A DNA stretch of 64,000 nt, from NCBI RefSeq assembly GCF_903819215.1, contig NZ_CAIJCT010000016.1. One strand, 5' to 3'. This document shows positions 8,252 to 17,285 of this stretch, piece after piece (within the stretch, counting starts at the first letter, position 1; each line of letters starts with the position of its first letter). Made by a program: the position numbers and the translations under genes. The notes beneath the pieces are model-generated. The model ran no database searches and had not been told where the DNA came from. It saw nothing but the letters and a program-made list of their open reading frames with translations. Source of the stretch: Aedoeadaptatus coxii. Lineage in GTDB: Bacteria; Bacillota; Clostridia; Tissierellales; Peptoniphilaceae.

Positions 8252-8917
8252 GTGGAAATGAAGATGAATTCTTATGCTTTATATGACGACTTGCTCCGAC
8301 GAATAATTGATCTTTCCCTATATCCGGGCATGCAGCTTAGCGAAAACGCTGTCAGCGCCGAGTATAATGTATCGAGATCCGTCGTTCGCGGAGCCTTTGC
8401 TCGATTGGTTGAAAGTAATCTCTTGAAAGTGTATCCCCAAAGGGGCACCTACGTCAGTCTCGTGAACTTAAACTACATACAAAAGGCATTATTCATCCGT
8501 GCAGCAGTAGAAAAAGAAGTTCTGAGACGTTTTATGGCGGGACCTATTTCAAAAGAGGACACGATCGGGAAGATGGAACTGAATCTTCAAAAGCAGCATC
8601 AGTTTGTAGGCGAGAAAAAATATGTAGAAAACTTTCGTCTCTTAGACGAGCAGTTTCACAATTATATTCTCGCGGGCAATGATTCCGAAGACATTCTTCA
8701 TTTACTGGATCAGCATCTTCTTCATATTGCGCGTTGGCGTAATATTTACGTGGACAGCGGCGTCTATTTGGCGACGCTTGTCGAGCAGCACGAAAAAATT
8801 TTGGAGGCCGTGAAATCCAACGATCTCGACGCCGCATTATTGGCGACAGATGTTCACATTAATACGGTGCACGGAATGGTCGTGGATGATCCGGAGTTTA
8901 CGAATTTTTTCGAGTAG
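8252..8917 (+). CDS. GntR-family transcriptional regulator with FCD ligand domain
   Basis: This 221-residue protein has an N-terminal winged helix-turn-helix (about residues 5-70, with LSENAVSAEYNVSRSVVRGAF) and a C-terminal all-helical FCD domain with the metal/ligand-binding pattern DEQFHNYI and later histidines. FCD regulators bind carboxylic acids or acyl compounds. The GTG at 8252 is chosen because AAGGAG (8240-8245) lies 6 bases upstream; the upstream TTG at 8201 is the -35 box, and ATG 8258 is too far from the site. It precedes hadA by 74 bases without a terminator and has a candidate operator in its own promoter. It probably senses a hydroxyacid, oxoacid or acyl-CoA of the pathway. 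Confidence 0.88.
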   Translation: MEMKMNSYALYDDLLRRIIDLSLYPGMQLSENAVSAEYNVSRSVVRGAFARLVESNLLKVYPQRGTYVSLVNLNYIQKALFIRAAVEKEVLRRFMAGPISKEDTIGKMELNLQKQHQFVGEKKYVENFRLLDEQFHNYILAGNDSEDILHLLDQHLLHIARWRNIYVDSGVYLATLVEQHEKILEAVKSNDLDAALLATDVHINTVHGMVVDDPEFTNFFE

Positions 8918-8953
8918 CTAAATTGTTAAGTATTAGTTTTGTCAAACATTTCT

Positions 8954-8967
8954 TCTGCACATGCAGA
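8954..8967. promoter_or_regulatory. Inverted repeat upstream of hadA
   Basis: TCTGCA-CA-TGCAGA is a perfect 6-bp dyad between gntR and hadA, 24 bases before the hadA ATG. It could be an operator or a short RNA hairpin; no promoter is evident beside it, so hadA may be read from the gntR promoter. Confidence 0.35.
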
Positions 8968-8991
8968 GCGTGACTTGAAAGGATGGATTAG

Positions 8992-10230
8992 ATGACAGAA
9001 AGCAGAAAACTTTTGGAAGGTGTAAAGGTTGTCGAGTTGGCTACATTTATTGCAGCCGCTACAACCGGTCGTTTCTTAGCCGACTTGGGCGCAGACGTTA
9101 TTAAGGTTGAACGTTCCGGCGGCGACCCCTTGCGTTATACCGCTCCTTCCGAAGGAAGACCTTTGGACATGTATGAAAACACGACGTGGGAACTTGAAAA
9201 CGGAAACAAGAGATGTATCTCCATCGACACCCGCGGTGAAGAAGGAAAAGAAATCCTCTTTAAGTTACTTGAAGATGCCGATGTCTTAATTACAAACTGG
9301 CGTACGAAGGCTCTCGAAAAAGCAGGCCTCGATTACGATACGTTAAAGAAAAAATTCCCGAAACTTGTTTACGGTATGTGTACAGGTTACGGCGAATTCG
9401 GACCGGACAAAAACCTTCCCGGTTTTGACTTTACCTCGTTCTTTGCACGTGGCGGTTACCTGGAAACCTTAAGACAACGTGACGGCGTGCCCATGAACGT
9501 CGTACCGGGCGTAGGCGACCACAACGTCGGTATGAACCTTGCAGCCGGTATCTTAGCCGCTCTTTACCACGCAAAAATGACGGGCAAAGGCGAAAAAGTA
9601 GAAACCAGCTTGTTTGAAACCGCTATTTTCAACATGGGCATGATGGTTCAAGCTGCTCAATACACCGATCACGGCGAAAAATACCCGATCAACATTAAGG
9701 AATCTCCGAACCCCTTCTTGGCTTGCTGGAGAAGTAAAGATGAACGCTACGTTCAAACCTGTATGCCGGACTACAACACGTATTTCGAAAAATTCATGAC
9801 GGCACTCGGTCTTACGGATTATTTAAACGATGATCGTTATTTCCCGGTTCAAAACTTAATTAAAAACAAATTAGGTTCTCACCTTTACGACGTCATCATG
9901 GAACGTTTCGGAACCAAAGATTACGCCGAATGGAAAGAAATCTTAACAGAAGCGGACATCCCCTTCGCACTCGCTCAAAACTGGGAAGAAATTCTCGAAG
10001 ACGAACAAGCTTGGGCTAACGACTGCTTCCGCAAAATGGAATACCCCAGTGGCGAACGCATTCTCGTCAATCAACCGGTTCGCTACACCGAAATGGGCAA
10101 GACGCCTTACGAAAAGGGCCCGCTCATCGGCGAACACACCACCGAAATTCTCAAAGAACTCGGCTACGACGACAAGAAGATCGGCGAACTGTACGAAAAC
10201 AAAATTGCCTACGAATGGGAAGAAAAATAG
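8992..10230 (+). CDS. hadA: (R)-2-hydroxyacyl-CoA transferase, CaiB/BaiF family III (HadA/FldA-like)
   Basis: This 412-residue family III CoA-transferase would move CoA from the saturated or unsaturated acyl-CoA product onto the (R)-2-hydroxyacid, giving the substrate of the dehydratase. Conserved features are the N-terminal LLEGVKVVELATF and GADVIKVER, the GYGEFGPDKNLPGFDFTSFF segment, and the probable catalytic aspartate D176 in GVGDHNVG. Length agrees with HadA/FldA. It starts the hadAIBC set, with AAGGA 8 bases before the ATG. The neighbouring BrnQ carrier favours branched-chain (leucine to isocaproate) over aromatic substrates, but phenyllactate specificity cannot be excluded from sequence. 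Confidence 0.9.
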   Translation: MTESRKLLEGVKVVELATFIAAATTGRFLADLGADVIKVERSGGDPLRYTAPSEGRPLDMYENTTWELENGNKRCISIDTRGEEGKEILFKLLEDADVLITNWRTKALEKAGLDYDTLKKKFPKLVYGMCTGYGEFGPDKNLPGFDFTSFFARGGYLETLRQRDGVPMNVVPGVGDHNVGMNLAAGILAALYHAKMTGKGEKVETSLFETAIFNMGMMVQAAQYTDHGEKYPINIKESPNPFLACWRSKDERYVQTCMPDYNTYFEKFMTALGLTDYLNDDRYFPVQNLIKNKLGSHLYDVIMERFGTKDYAEWKEILTEADIPFALAQNWEEILEDEQAWANDCFRKMEYPSGERILVNQPVRYTEMGKTPYEKGPLIGEHTTEILKELGYDDKKIGELYENKIAYEWEEK

Positions 10231-10260
10231 TTTTTAGAATCAATTAGTAAGGATGGAAAT

Positions 10261-11046
10261 GTGGATATTATAACCATGGGCATCGACATCGGCTCCACGT
10301 CTTCAAAGGCCGTAATTTTGAAAAACGGAGTAGATGTCTTGGCAAAAGAAGTGGTAAGTCTTGGCGCCGGCACGACAGGTGCCAAACAGGTCATCGAGTT
10401 AGTGCTCGATAAAACCGGCATCAAGCGCGAGGAGATCGACTATATTGTCGCAACGGGTTACGGCAGAAACTCTTTTAAAGATGCCGACAAAACCATGAGC
10501 GAGTTAAGTTGTCACGCAAAGGGTGGAGTTTATCTCTTCGGCGACATTGGAACCATTGTGGATATCGGCGGCCAAGATATTAAGGCATTAGCTATTCGAG
10601 ACGGTATGCTGCAAAACTTCCTAATGAACGACAAATGTGCCGCAGGCACCGGACGCTTTCTCGAAGTTATGGCCAATGTCTTAGATGTGAGCATTGATGA
10701 TTTAGGAACGCTGGATGCCCAGGCGACGGAAAAAGCCTCCATCAGTTCGACTTGTACGGTCTTCGCCGAGTCGGAGGTTATTTCGGCCCTGGCGAAAGAT
10801 ATTTCGATTCCAAACATCGTGCGCGGTATTCACGCTTCCGTCGCTACTAAAGTCGCAGGTCTTGCGCGGCGGGTCGGCTTGAAAAAGCCCGTCGCCATGA
10901 CCGGCGGTGTTTCTAAAAACCCCGGCATTGTACGGGCATTGGAAAACGAGTTGGACTGCGAAATTAAAGTTTCAAAGGATTCCCAATTAGCGGGTGCCTT
11001 CGGCGCCGCACTCTATGCCTTTGAAGAATGCAAAAAACAGAGTTAA
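10261..11046 (+). CDS. hadI: Activator/initiator ATPase of 2-hydroxyacyl-CoA dehydratase
   Basis: This 261-residue ASKHA-fold ATPase injects one high-energy electron into the dehydratase. The phosphate motif MGIDIGSTSSKAVIL and the GGVSKNPG motif are present. The two cysteines that ligate the single [4Fe-4S] cluster at the homodimer interface are C126 in NDKCAAGTGRF and C165 in SSTCTVFAESEV. The GTG start at 10261 follows AAGGA by 7 bases; ATG at codon 6 would cut the first strand. It lies between hadA and hadB as in the leucine cluster of Clostridioides difficile. Ferredoxin or flavodoxin is the expected reductant. Confidence 0.93.
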   Translation: MDIITMGIDIGSTSSKAVILKNGVDVLAKEVVSLGAGTTGAKQVIELVLDKTGIKREEIDYIVATGYGRNSFKDADKTMSELSCHAKGGVYLFGDIGTIVDIGGQDIKALAIRDGMLQNFLMNDKCAAGTGRFLEVMANVLDVSIDDLGTLDAQATEKASISSTCTVFAESEVISALAKDISIPNIVRGIHASVATKVAGLARRVGLKKPVAMTGGVSKNPGIVRALENELDCEIKVSKDSQLAGAFGAALYAFEECKKQS

Positions 11047-11059
11047 GGAAGGATTGAGT

Positions 11060-12322
11060 ATGTCTAAAGAATCGTTAAAAGAAAGAGAAGCCCAAATAAG
11101 AGAGCAATACAAAGATGTGCCCCCTGCTAAAATGATCGGCATGATCGCCGGCCAAGGCTATAAAGATGCCATGGCGGCAAAAGAAGCCGGCGAACCTGTA
11201 GGTTGGTGTGCATCAAACTTCCCCCAAGAAATTCTGGAAACATTGGACATTAAGGTCGTCTATCCGGAAAACCACGCGGCAGCCGTATCGGCTAAAGGCG
11301 GCGGGGAAAGAATGTGTAATGTAGCGGAAGATAGTGGTTATTCCAACGACATCTGCGCCTATGCGAGAATTTCCATGGCGTACACGGAAGAAACCGACAT
11401 CCCCGAACTCAACATGCCCCAACCGGATTTTGTCGCTTGCTGCAACAATATCTGTAACTGCATGATCAAATGGTATGAAAACCTCGCGAGAGATTTAAAC
11501 GTACCCTTTATTATGATCGACGTTCCCTATAACAACGAATACGATGCCGGCCAAGACCGCGTCGACTATTTAAAGGGACAATTCGACGTGGCCATTAAAC
11601 AACTGGAAGAAATTTCCGGAAAAAAATGGGATCAAGAAAAATTCGAAGAAGTCATGGAAATCTCCGATAGAACCGGTAGAGCCTGGCTCGACGCTACGTC
11701 TTATTCCAAATACACCCCCTCTCCCTTCAGTGGATTCGATATTTTCAACCACATGGCCGTTGCCGTTTGTGCGAGAGGTAAATTGGAATCGGCCATTGCG
11801 TTTGAACGCTTAGCCGAAGAATTCGACGAAAAAGTTAAAAAAGGTGAATCCGGATTTAAAGGCGAAGAAAAATACCGCATCATCTTCGAAGGTATCGCTT
11901 GCTGGCCCCACCTTCGTCACACCTATAAAGGTCTTCAAGGCCAAGGCGTCAACGTCGTCGGCACCGTTTATGCCGATGCATTCGGTTATGTTTACAACAA
12001 CACGAGAGAGCTCATGGAAGCTTACTGTGCCACACCCAATGCCATCAGCTACGAACGCGCCCTCGATATGCGCTTGAAACTTGCGGAAAACAACAATGTC
12101 GACGGCATGCTCGTTCACATTAACCGTTCCTGCAAACAATGGAGTGCTATTTCCTACGAAATGGAAAGAGATTTCAGAGAAAAGACCGGCCTCCCGACGG
12201 CAACCTTCGACGGCGACCAAGCCGACCCGAGAAACTTCTCCGAGGCACAATACGACACCCGTGTTCAAGGCCTTATCGAAGTTATGGAAGCCAACAAACA
12301 AAAGAAATCTAAGGAGGCATAA
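11060..12322 (+). CDS. hadB: 2-hydroxyacyl-CoA dehydratase alpha subunit
   Basis: This 420-residue subunit belongs to the HgdA/FldB/HadB family and should hold the substrate-binding [4Fe-4S] cluster that removes water from (R)-2-hydroxyacyl-CoA by a ketyl-radical mechanism. Candidate cluster cysteines are all present: C99 in NDICAYAR, the C127/C128/C132/C134 group in ACCNNICNC, and C358 in NRSCKQW. The ATG at 11060 follows GGAAGGA; the open frame upstream overlaps hadI and is not used. hadC starts 2 bases after the stop. It appears fully functional, which contrasts with the altered HadC. Confidence 0.92.
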   Translation: MSKESLKEREAQIREQYKDVPPAKMIGMIAGQGYKDAMAAKEAGEPVGWCASNFPQEILETLDIKVVYPENHAAAVSAKGGGERMCNVAEDSGYSNDICAYARISMAYTEETDIPELNMPQPDFVACCNNICNCMIKWYENLARDLNVPFIMIDVPYNNEYDAGQDRVDYLKGQFDVAIKQLEEISGKKWDQEKFEEVMEISDRTGRAWLDATSYSKYTPSPFSGFDIFNHMAVAVCARGKLESAIAFERLAEEFDEKVKKGESGFKGEEKYRIIFEGIACWPHLRHTYKGLQGQGVNVVGTVYADAFGYVYNNTRELMEAYCATPNAISYERALDMRLKLAENNNVDGMLVHINRSCKQWSAISYEMERDFREKTGLPTATFDGDQADPRNFSEAQYDTRVQGLIEVMEANKQKKSKEA

Positions 12323-12324
12323 AA

Positions 12325-13443
12325 GTGACAGCGGTAGATCTTATTCAAGCATTAAATACAGATGTATTAAAAGCCATCGATCACTATGTGGATGAAGGCA
12401 AAAAAGTAATCGGTATTTCCGCTCCGGGCGTCGTACCCGAAGAAATTATTCACACAGCAGGCCTCGTACCCGTTACCATTTGGGGCGCCGAAGGCGAAGT
12501 TGTAGAAGCGAAGGAATACTTCCCGGCATTCTACGCATCCATTATCTTGAGAACCATGGACTTGGGTCTTCAAGGCAAATTAGATAAACTTTCCGGCATG
12601 CTCATTACCAATTTAAGCGACGGCTTAAAAGGTTTCAGTCAAAACTGGAAACGCGCCATTCCTCAAGTACCCATGCTCTACATTCCCTACGGCCAAAACC
12701 GTAAGATCGAAGCGGGTATCGAATACAACGCCCGTCAATTCGCCCACTTAAGAGATAACCTGGCCAAAATCGCCGGAAACGATATTTCTGACGACGCTAT
12801 CGAAGAAGCCATTAAGCTTTATAACGAACATAGAAAAGCCATGCTCGAATTTAGCGCCTTGGCTGCCAAACACTTAAACACCGTAACGCCTCTACTTCGC
12901 AACCGCGTCTTCTCCAGTGCATATTGCTACGCAAAAGACGAACACCTTGCAAAAGTAAAGGAAATCAACGAAGCGTTGAAAGCCATGCCGGAAGAAGACT
13001 TCAAAGGTAAAAAAGTCGTCACCACCGGTATTCTCGTCAACAGCGAAGACATTCTAAAGATCTTCGAAGAATTCGGCTTCGGCATCGTCGATGACAATGT
13101 ATTACACGAAAGTTTACAATATGAAGTTCAAGCCAAAGAAGGAACGGGCAATCCCCTCCGCGCATTGGCACAAGTTTTCGCCGATATCGAAGGCAATACC
13201 TTCGTATTCGATGAAAAGAAATTAAGAGGACCGATTATCGCGAAGAAAGTAAAAGAATCGGGAGCTGCCGGCGTCATTTACTTAATGACCAAATTCAGCG
13301 ACACCGACGAGTTCGATTACCCGATCCTTCGCGACGATCTTCAAAAAGAACACATCCCCTTGAACATGGTGGAAGTGGACCAACAAATGGTCAGCTTCGA
13401 ACAAGCCAAAACTGCATTACAAACTTTTGCAGACATGATTTAA
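12325..13443 (+). CDS. hadC: 2-hydroxyacyl-CoA dehydratase beta subunit lacking the usual cluster cysteines
   Basis: This 372-residue subunit is recognisable along its whole length by segments such as VVPEEIIHTAGLVPVTIWG, FSQNWKRAIPQVP and EVDQQMVSFEQA. The three places where HadC/FldC proteins keep cysteine ligands of the beta-subunit [4Fe-4S] cluster are changed: FYAS has A71, NLSD has S98 and KFSD has S325. The only cysteine is C201, away from those sites. The reading frame is intact, so this is substitution rather than damage. It probably still forms the HadBC dimer with only one cluster, as reported for one-cluster enzymes such as that of Acidaminococcus fermentans. The GTG start is 7 bases after AAGGAGG. 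Confidence 0.9.
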   Translation: MTAVDLIQALNTDVLKAIDHYVDEGKKVIGISAPGVVPEEIIHTAGLVPVTIWGAEGEVVEAKEYFPAFYASIILRTMDLGLQGKLDKLSGMLITNLSDGLKGFSQNWKRAIPQVPMLYIPYGQNRKIEAGIEYNARQFAHLRDNLAKIAGNDISDDAIEEAIKLYNEHRKAMLEFSALAAKHLNTVTPLLRNRVFSSAYCYAKDEHLAKVKEINEALKAMPEEDFKGKKVVTTGILVNSEDILKIFEEFGFGIVDDNVLHESLQYEVQAKEGTGNPLRALAQVFADIEGNTFVFDEKKLRGPIIAKKVKESGAAGVIYLMTKFSDTDEFDYPILRDDLQKEHIPLNMVEVDQQMVSFEQAKTALQTFADMI

Positions 13444-13445
13444 GC

Positions 13446-13507
13446 TATATACGGAGGTCCGTGTATATAAATTGTTTAACCGCCCCCGAAAGGGGGATCG
13501 GTTAAAC
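13446..13507 (+). other. Two stable stem-loops between hadC and the dehydrogenase gene
   Basis: First, TATATACGGA (13446-13455) pairs with TCCGTGTATA (13458-13467). Second, GTTTAACCG plus CCCCC (13474-13487), a GAAA tetraloop, then GGGGG, a two-base AT bulge and CGGTTAAAC (13492-13507) form a 14-bp stem. No T-run follows, so these are unlikely to be full terminators. They could stabilise the hadAIBC mRNA 3' end, mark a processing site, or set relative expression of the downstream genes. Confidence 0.75.
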
Positions 13508-13570
13508 TGTACGATGTAGGAAAACTATTTCATTTGGAAAGAAGAAGGGTTCTGAAAAAAGGAGGACGAA

Positions 13571-14560
13571 ATGTTAAAAATCAGAAGTACCTGTAACAAG
13601 AACTATGTTGAAAAATTCGGCGTGGAAAGACCGGCTGAATGGGATTACCAATACATCAACTATCCTTGCAGCGACGAAGAATTAGTCGAACAATGCAAAG
13701 ATGCAGACGTTATCCACTGCGGCCCCGTAGACTTTATCCGTAAAGACGTTATCGACAAATTGGAAAATGTAAAACTTATCCAATCCTTAGGCGTAGGCTT
13801 CGACAAAATCGACCTTGAAGCAGCAAAAGCCAAAGGAATCTACGTATGTAATAACCGCGGCGTAAACGCTCGTCCCGTAGCGGAACTTGCCGTTGCCCAC
13901 ATGTTAACCAGCCTTCGCAGAATGCCCGAAGCCGATATGAAGATCAAAGAAAAAGGCGCTGACGGCTTTAAAGAAAGCTACAAAGAATTTACCGAAAAGG
14001 GACAAACCGAAATGGGTTCCCGCGTTATCGGTCTTATCGGTCTCGGCGCTATCGGCCACGAAGCTGCCAAACTCTTACAACCCTTCGGCTGCAAAATGTA
14101 CTACTATGACGTCGTTCGTCAAGAAGCTTTCGAAAAAGAATTCAACGTTGAATACGCAAGCCTCGACGAAATTTACGAAAAATGCAATATTATTTCCTAC
14201 CACGTCCCCGTACTCGATTCCACACGCGGCATGATCAACAAAGAAGCCATCGACAAAATGCAACAAGACGCTATTATCGTCAACGTCGCTCGCGGCGACT
14301 TAATGAACAACGCCGATGTAGCGGACGCATTAAACGCCGGCAAGATCTTCGCTGCAATAGACGTTATCGCTCCGGAACCCCCGAAGGATGACGATCCCTT
14401 GTTCCACTTAAACGAAACCGGCTTGGCACGTTTCTCCATTACGCCTCACATTGCCGGCACCACCGACGACTCCTTCATGCGTATGAGCCAATGGTCTTAC
14501 GACAACATGAAGCGCATCGAAGATGGCGAAAAACCCATTAACATCGTAAACGGTCTCTAA
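13571..14560 (+). CDS. ldhA: D-2-hydroxyacid dehydrogenase (2-hydroxyisocaproate dehydrogenase type)
   Basis: This 329-residue NAD-dependent enzyme would reduce the 2-oxoacid from transamination to the (R)-2-hydroxyacid. The nucleotide motif GLIGLGAIG, the substrate-binding arginine in NVARGDL, and the catalytic histidine in ITPHIAGTT are present, with NNRGVNARPVAELAVA before the Rossmann domain. It follows hadC after two hairpins and has a strong GGAGG. In C. difficile the equivalent ldhA precedes hadA; here it follows hadC. Substrate is inferred from the neighbours: 4-methyl-2-oxopentanoate most likely. Confidence 0.88.
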   Translation: MLKIRSTCNKNYVEKFGVERPAEWDYQYINYPCSDEELVEQCKDADVIHCGPVDFIRKDVIDKLENVKLIQSLGVGFDKIDLEAAKAKGIYVCNNRGVNARPVAELAVAHMLTSLRRMPEADMKIKEKGADGFKESYKEFTEKGQTEMGSRVIGLIGLGAIGHEAAKLLQPFGCKMYYYDVVRQEAFEKEFNVEYASLDEIYEKCNIISYHVPVLDSTRGMINKEAIDKMQQDAIIVNVARGDLMNNADVADALNAGKIFAAIDVIAPEPPKDDDPLFHLNETGLARFSITPHIAGTTDDSFMRMSQWSYDNMKRIEDGEKPINIVNGL

Positions 14561-14583
14561 TCCTCTTAAAGACTAGTCACAAA

Positions 14584-14597
14584 CGTCCGAAAGGACG
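14584..14597 (+). promoter_or_regulatory. Short hairpin just upstream of the brnQ ribosome site
   Basis: CGTCC-GAAA-GGACG is a 5-bp stem with a stable GNRA-type tetraloop ending one base before the AAGGAG of brnQ. It could tune translation or mRNA stability; there is no T-run. Confidence 0.4.
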
Positions 14598-14608
14598 AAG
14601 GAGTGCTT

Positions 14609-15985
14609 ATGGAAATTAAAAGAAAAGATATCATCGTCTGTGGTTTTGCTCTGTTCGCCATTTTCTTCGGCGCAGGCAATATGATCTTCCCGCCCTACCT
14701 GGGCGTACTCTCCGGCGACCGTTGGTTTACAGCGGCAGTCGGATTCCTCATGTCCGACCCCGTACTGCCCATTTTGGGTGTTATCGTAACGGCACAACTC
14801 GGTGGACGCGCCATCGACCTCGGTAAACGGGTCGGCTGGAAATTCTCAGCGGTCATCTCCGCCATTTGTATCTTGATTATCGGCCCCTTCTTTGCCGTAC
14901 CGAGAACAGGCGCAACGACCCACGAAATGTTCGTCGCACCGAACCTTCCCGCCGTTCCCGTTCTCGCAACATCCGTTGTATTCTTCGGACTTACTCTTTA
15001 CCTCGTATTGAACCCCGGTAAAGTACTCGACTACATCGGTCAATTCTTAACACCGGGCCTACTCATTATCTTGGCCGTTATTACCGTCGTTGCCGTCGTC
15101 AATCCGCCGGCAGCCGCTATTACAACTGACACACCGGAACTCTTTAAAATGAGCTTCAAAGAAGGTTACCAAACCATGGACGCTCTCGGCGCATCCCTAA
15201 TGAGTGGTATCGTCTTAACCGACCTTATTCGTAGAGGTTATCACGACGAAGCGACACAAGTTAAAGCAAGCATTATGATCGGTATCATCGCCTTCATCTG
15301 CTTGGCACTTGTATACGGCTCCTTAACCTATGTCGGATCCACTGTAAGCTCCATGTTTACACCGGATATGGACCGTACCGCCATCTTACTCGGCACCGTC
15401 GAAACATTACTCGGTAATGTAGGCCGCTTCTTACTCGGCTTAGGCGTTGCCCTCGCATGCTTGACGACATCCACAGGTCTAATCTCCACTTGCGGCAACT
15501 TCTTCAGTGACGTTACCAACGGAAAACTTTCCTATCGCAACGTGGTTATCGTCGCTACTCTCGTCGCTTTTGCCATCTCCCTACTCGGCGTAGAAGGCAT
15601 CATTAAAATTGCAGTCCCCGTACTGACAGCCGTATTCCCCATCGTCATCTGCTTAATTCTCTTCTCCATCTTTGACAAAAAGATCAAGTACAATGGCGTA
15701 TTCATCGGCGGCGTCTTCGGCGCAGGTGTCATCGGCATTATCGAAGCGATCAACCTCTTCTCTCAAATGCAAGGTGGCGACGCATTAGGAAGCCTCGCAA
15801 AAACAATCTCCGCATTCCCCTTAGGAAACTTCGCATTTGAATGGCTCATCCCCGCACTTATCTGTGCTGTAATCGGTGGCCTACTCGGTAAATTTGCAAA
15901 CTTCGGCGGCACCCGCGACGATGTTTATCGCGAACAAGCTATCCGCGAAGAAAAACGTGCAAAAGAACTTCAAGAGAACGCATAG
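14609..15985 (+). CDS. brnQ: Branched-chain amino acid:cation symporter (BrnQ/LivCS family)
   Basis: This 458-residue membrane protein has about twelve hydrophobic segments and the family signature GFALFAIFFGAGNMIFPPYLG near its N terminus, followed by GPFFAVPRTGATTHEM. It imports leucine, isoleucine or valine with Na+ or H+. AAGGAG ends 5 bases before ATG 14609, which is preferred over the GTG at 14603 inside that site. Its position inside the 2-hydroxyacid cluster is the best local hint that the pathway degrades branched-chain amino acids. The next gene follows after 33 bases, likely in the same operon. Confidence 0.92.
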   Translation: MEIKRKDIIVCGFALFAIFFGAGNMIFPPYLGVLSGDRWFTAAVGFLMSDPVLPILGVIVTAQLGGRAIDLGKRVGWKFSAVISAICILIIGPFFAVPRTGATTHEMFVAPNLPAVPVLATSVVFFGLTLYLVLNPGKVLDYIGQFLTPGLLIILAVITVVAVVNPPAAAITTDTPELFKMSFKEGYQTMDALGASLMSGIVLTDLIRRGYHDEATQVKASIMIGIIAFICLALVYGSLTYVGSTVSSMFTPDMDRTAILLGTVETLLGNVGRFLLGLGVALACLTTSTGLISTCGNFFSDVTNGKLSYRNVVIVATLVAFAISLLGVEGIIKIAVPVLTAVFPIVICLILFSIFDKKIKYNGVFIGGVFGAGVIGIIEAINLFSQMQGGDALGSLAKTISAFPLGNFAFEWLIPALICAVIGGLLGKFANFGGTRDDVYREQAIREEKRAKELQENA

Positions 15986-16018
15986 AACCCAAACAATCTA
16001 ACAAAAGGAGTATCTATT

Positions 16019-17206
16019 ATGGCGAACAAAAGAATGACATCCCTCGGCAAACAAAAATCCATTATTCGCGAACTCGCAGGATTTGGCGCAGAACGTGCAA
16101 AAGTTGTAGGACCTGAAAATGTATTAAACTTCTCCATCGGTAACCCCAGCGTTCCCGCACCGAAAGCAGTACAAGACGCTATCGTCGATTTAACCCAAAA
16201 CCAAACACCTCAAGCAGTTCACAGCTACTCGGCAGGTAACGGTTTTGAATCTACACGTCAAGCCATTGCCGATAACCTAAACAAACGCTACGGTACCGAT
16301 TACGATGCAAGCAACCTTTACATGACCTGCGGTGCAGCTGCATCCTTGAGCATTTCCCTTGCAGCCCTTATTGAAGAACCGGCCGACGAAATCGTCGTAT
16401 TGGCTCCCTTCTTCCCCGAATACACCGTCTTCATCGAAAGCCAAGGCGGAAAAATGGTACTCGTCGAAGCGCGCGATGATATGCAACTTCACGCAGAAGA
16501 CGTTGAAAAAGTGCTTACCAAAAACACACGTGCCGTCTTGATCAACACTCCGAACAATCCGGCAGGCGTTATTTACTCCAAAGAAGCATTAAAAGAACTC
16601 GCAGCTGTTCTCGAAAAGAAGAGCAAAGAAATCGGTCGTCCCATTTACATCTTAAGCGACGAACCCTATCGTGAACTCGTATTAGTTGACGATGCCGAAG
16701 TAGCATGGGTACCCAGCCTTTACGCCAACACCGTCGTTTGCTACAGCTGGTCGAAATCCTTATCTCTCCCCGGCGAACGCATCGGTTACATCCTCGTTCC
16801 CGGCTCCGTAGAAGATAAAGACTTAATGCCCGCTATCGGTGGCGCAGGCCGCTCCTTAGGCTATGTATGTGCACCGACCTTAATGCAAAAAGTCATCGAA
16901 CGCTGCGTCGACGTCGAACCCGACGTAGAAGTTTACAAAAAGAACAGAGACCTTCTCTTCGACGCATTAACCGAAATCGGCTACCAAGTCGCTAAACCGG
17001 CAGGCGCTTTCTACCTGTTCATTAAATCTCCGGACGGAGACAGCGAAACGTTCTCCGATCGCGCAAAAGAATACGACATGCTCGTCGTACCCGGCACGGG
17101 ATTCGGCTCCAAAGCATTCATGCGTTTGAGCTACTGCGTCGATACGGAAACCTGCAAAAAATCCATCCCCGTCTTCAAAGAAATGATGGAAAAATACTAC
17201 AGCTAA
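16019..17206 (+). CDS. PLP-dependent aminotransferase (fold type I, class I/II)
   Basis: This 395-residue aminotransferase has the PLP-binding lysine in CYSWSKSLSLPGERIGY, NNPAGVIYS for the substrate carboxylate and ring region, and a C-terminal arginine in FMRLSYCVD. It belongs to the AspC-like branch. AAAAGGAG lies before the ATG. Between brnQ and acyl-CoA dehydrogenase it is the natural candidate for the first step, amino acid plus 2-oxoglutarate to 2-oxoacid plus glutamate. Specificity is inferred from context. A strong terminator follows. Confidence 0.85.
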   Translation: MANKRMTSLGKQKSIIRELAGFGAERAKVVGPENVLNFSIGNPSVPAPKAVQDAIVDLTQNQTPQAVHSYSAGNGFESTRQAIADNLNKRYGTDYDASNLYMTCGAAASLSISLAALIEEPADEIVVLAPFFPEYTVFIESQGGKMVLVEARDDMQLHAEDVEKVLTKNTRAVLINTPNNPAGVIYSKEALKELAAVLEKKSKEIGRPIYILSDEPYRELVLVDDAEVAWVPSLYANTVVCYSWSKSLSLPGERIGYILVPGSVEDKDLMPAIGGAGRSLGYVCAPTLMQKVIERCVDVEPDVEVYKKNRDLLFDALTEIGYQVAKPAGAFYLFIKSPDGDSETFSDRAKEYDMLVVPGTGFGSKAFMRLSYCVDTETCKKSIPVFKEMMEKYYS

Positions 17207-17235
17207 TTCCATAAAAAGAGTCTGTAAGTATTGAT

Positions 17236-17275
17236 AAATGCAAATCCGGACCCACTTAAAAAGTCCGGATTTTTG
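17236..17275 (+). terminator. Intrinsic terminator after the had/brnQ/aminotransferase unit
   Basis: ATCCGGAC (17244-17251) pairs with GTCCGGAT (17263-17270) followed by T; flanking AAATGCAA and TTGCATTT can extend the stem with a small bulge. It separates the aminotransferase from the acyl-CoA dehydrogenase unit. Confidence 0.8.
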
Positions 17276-17285
17276 CATTTATTGC

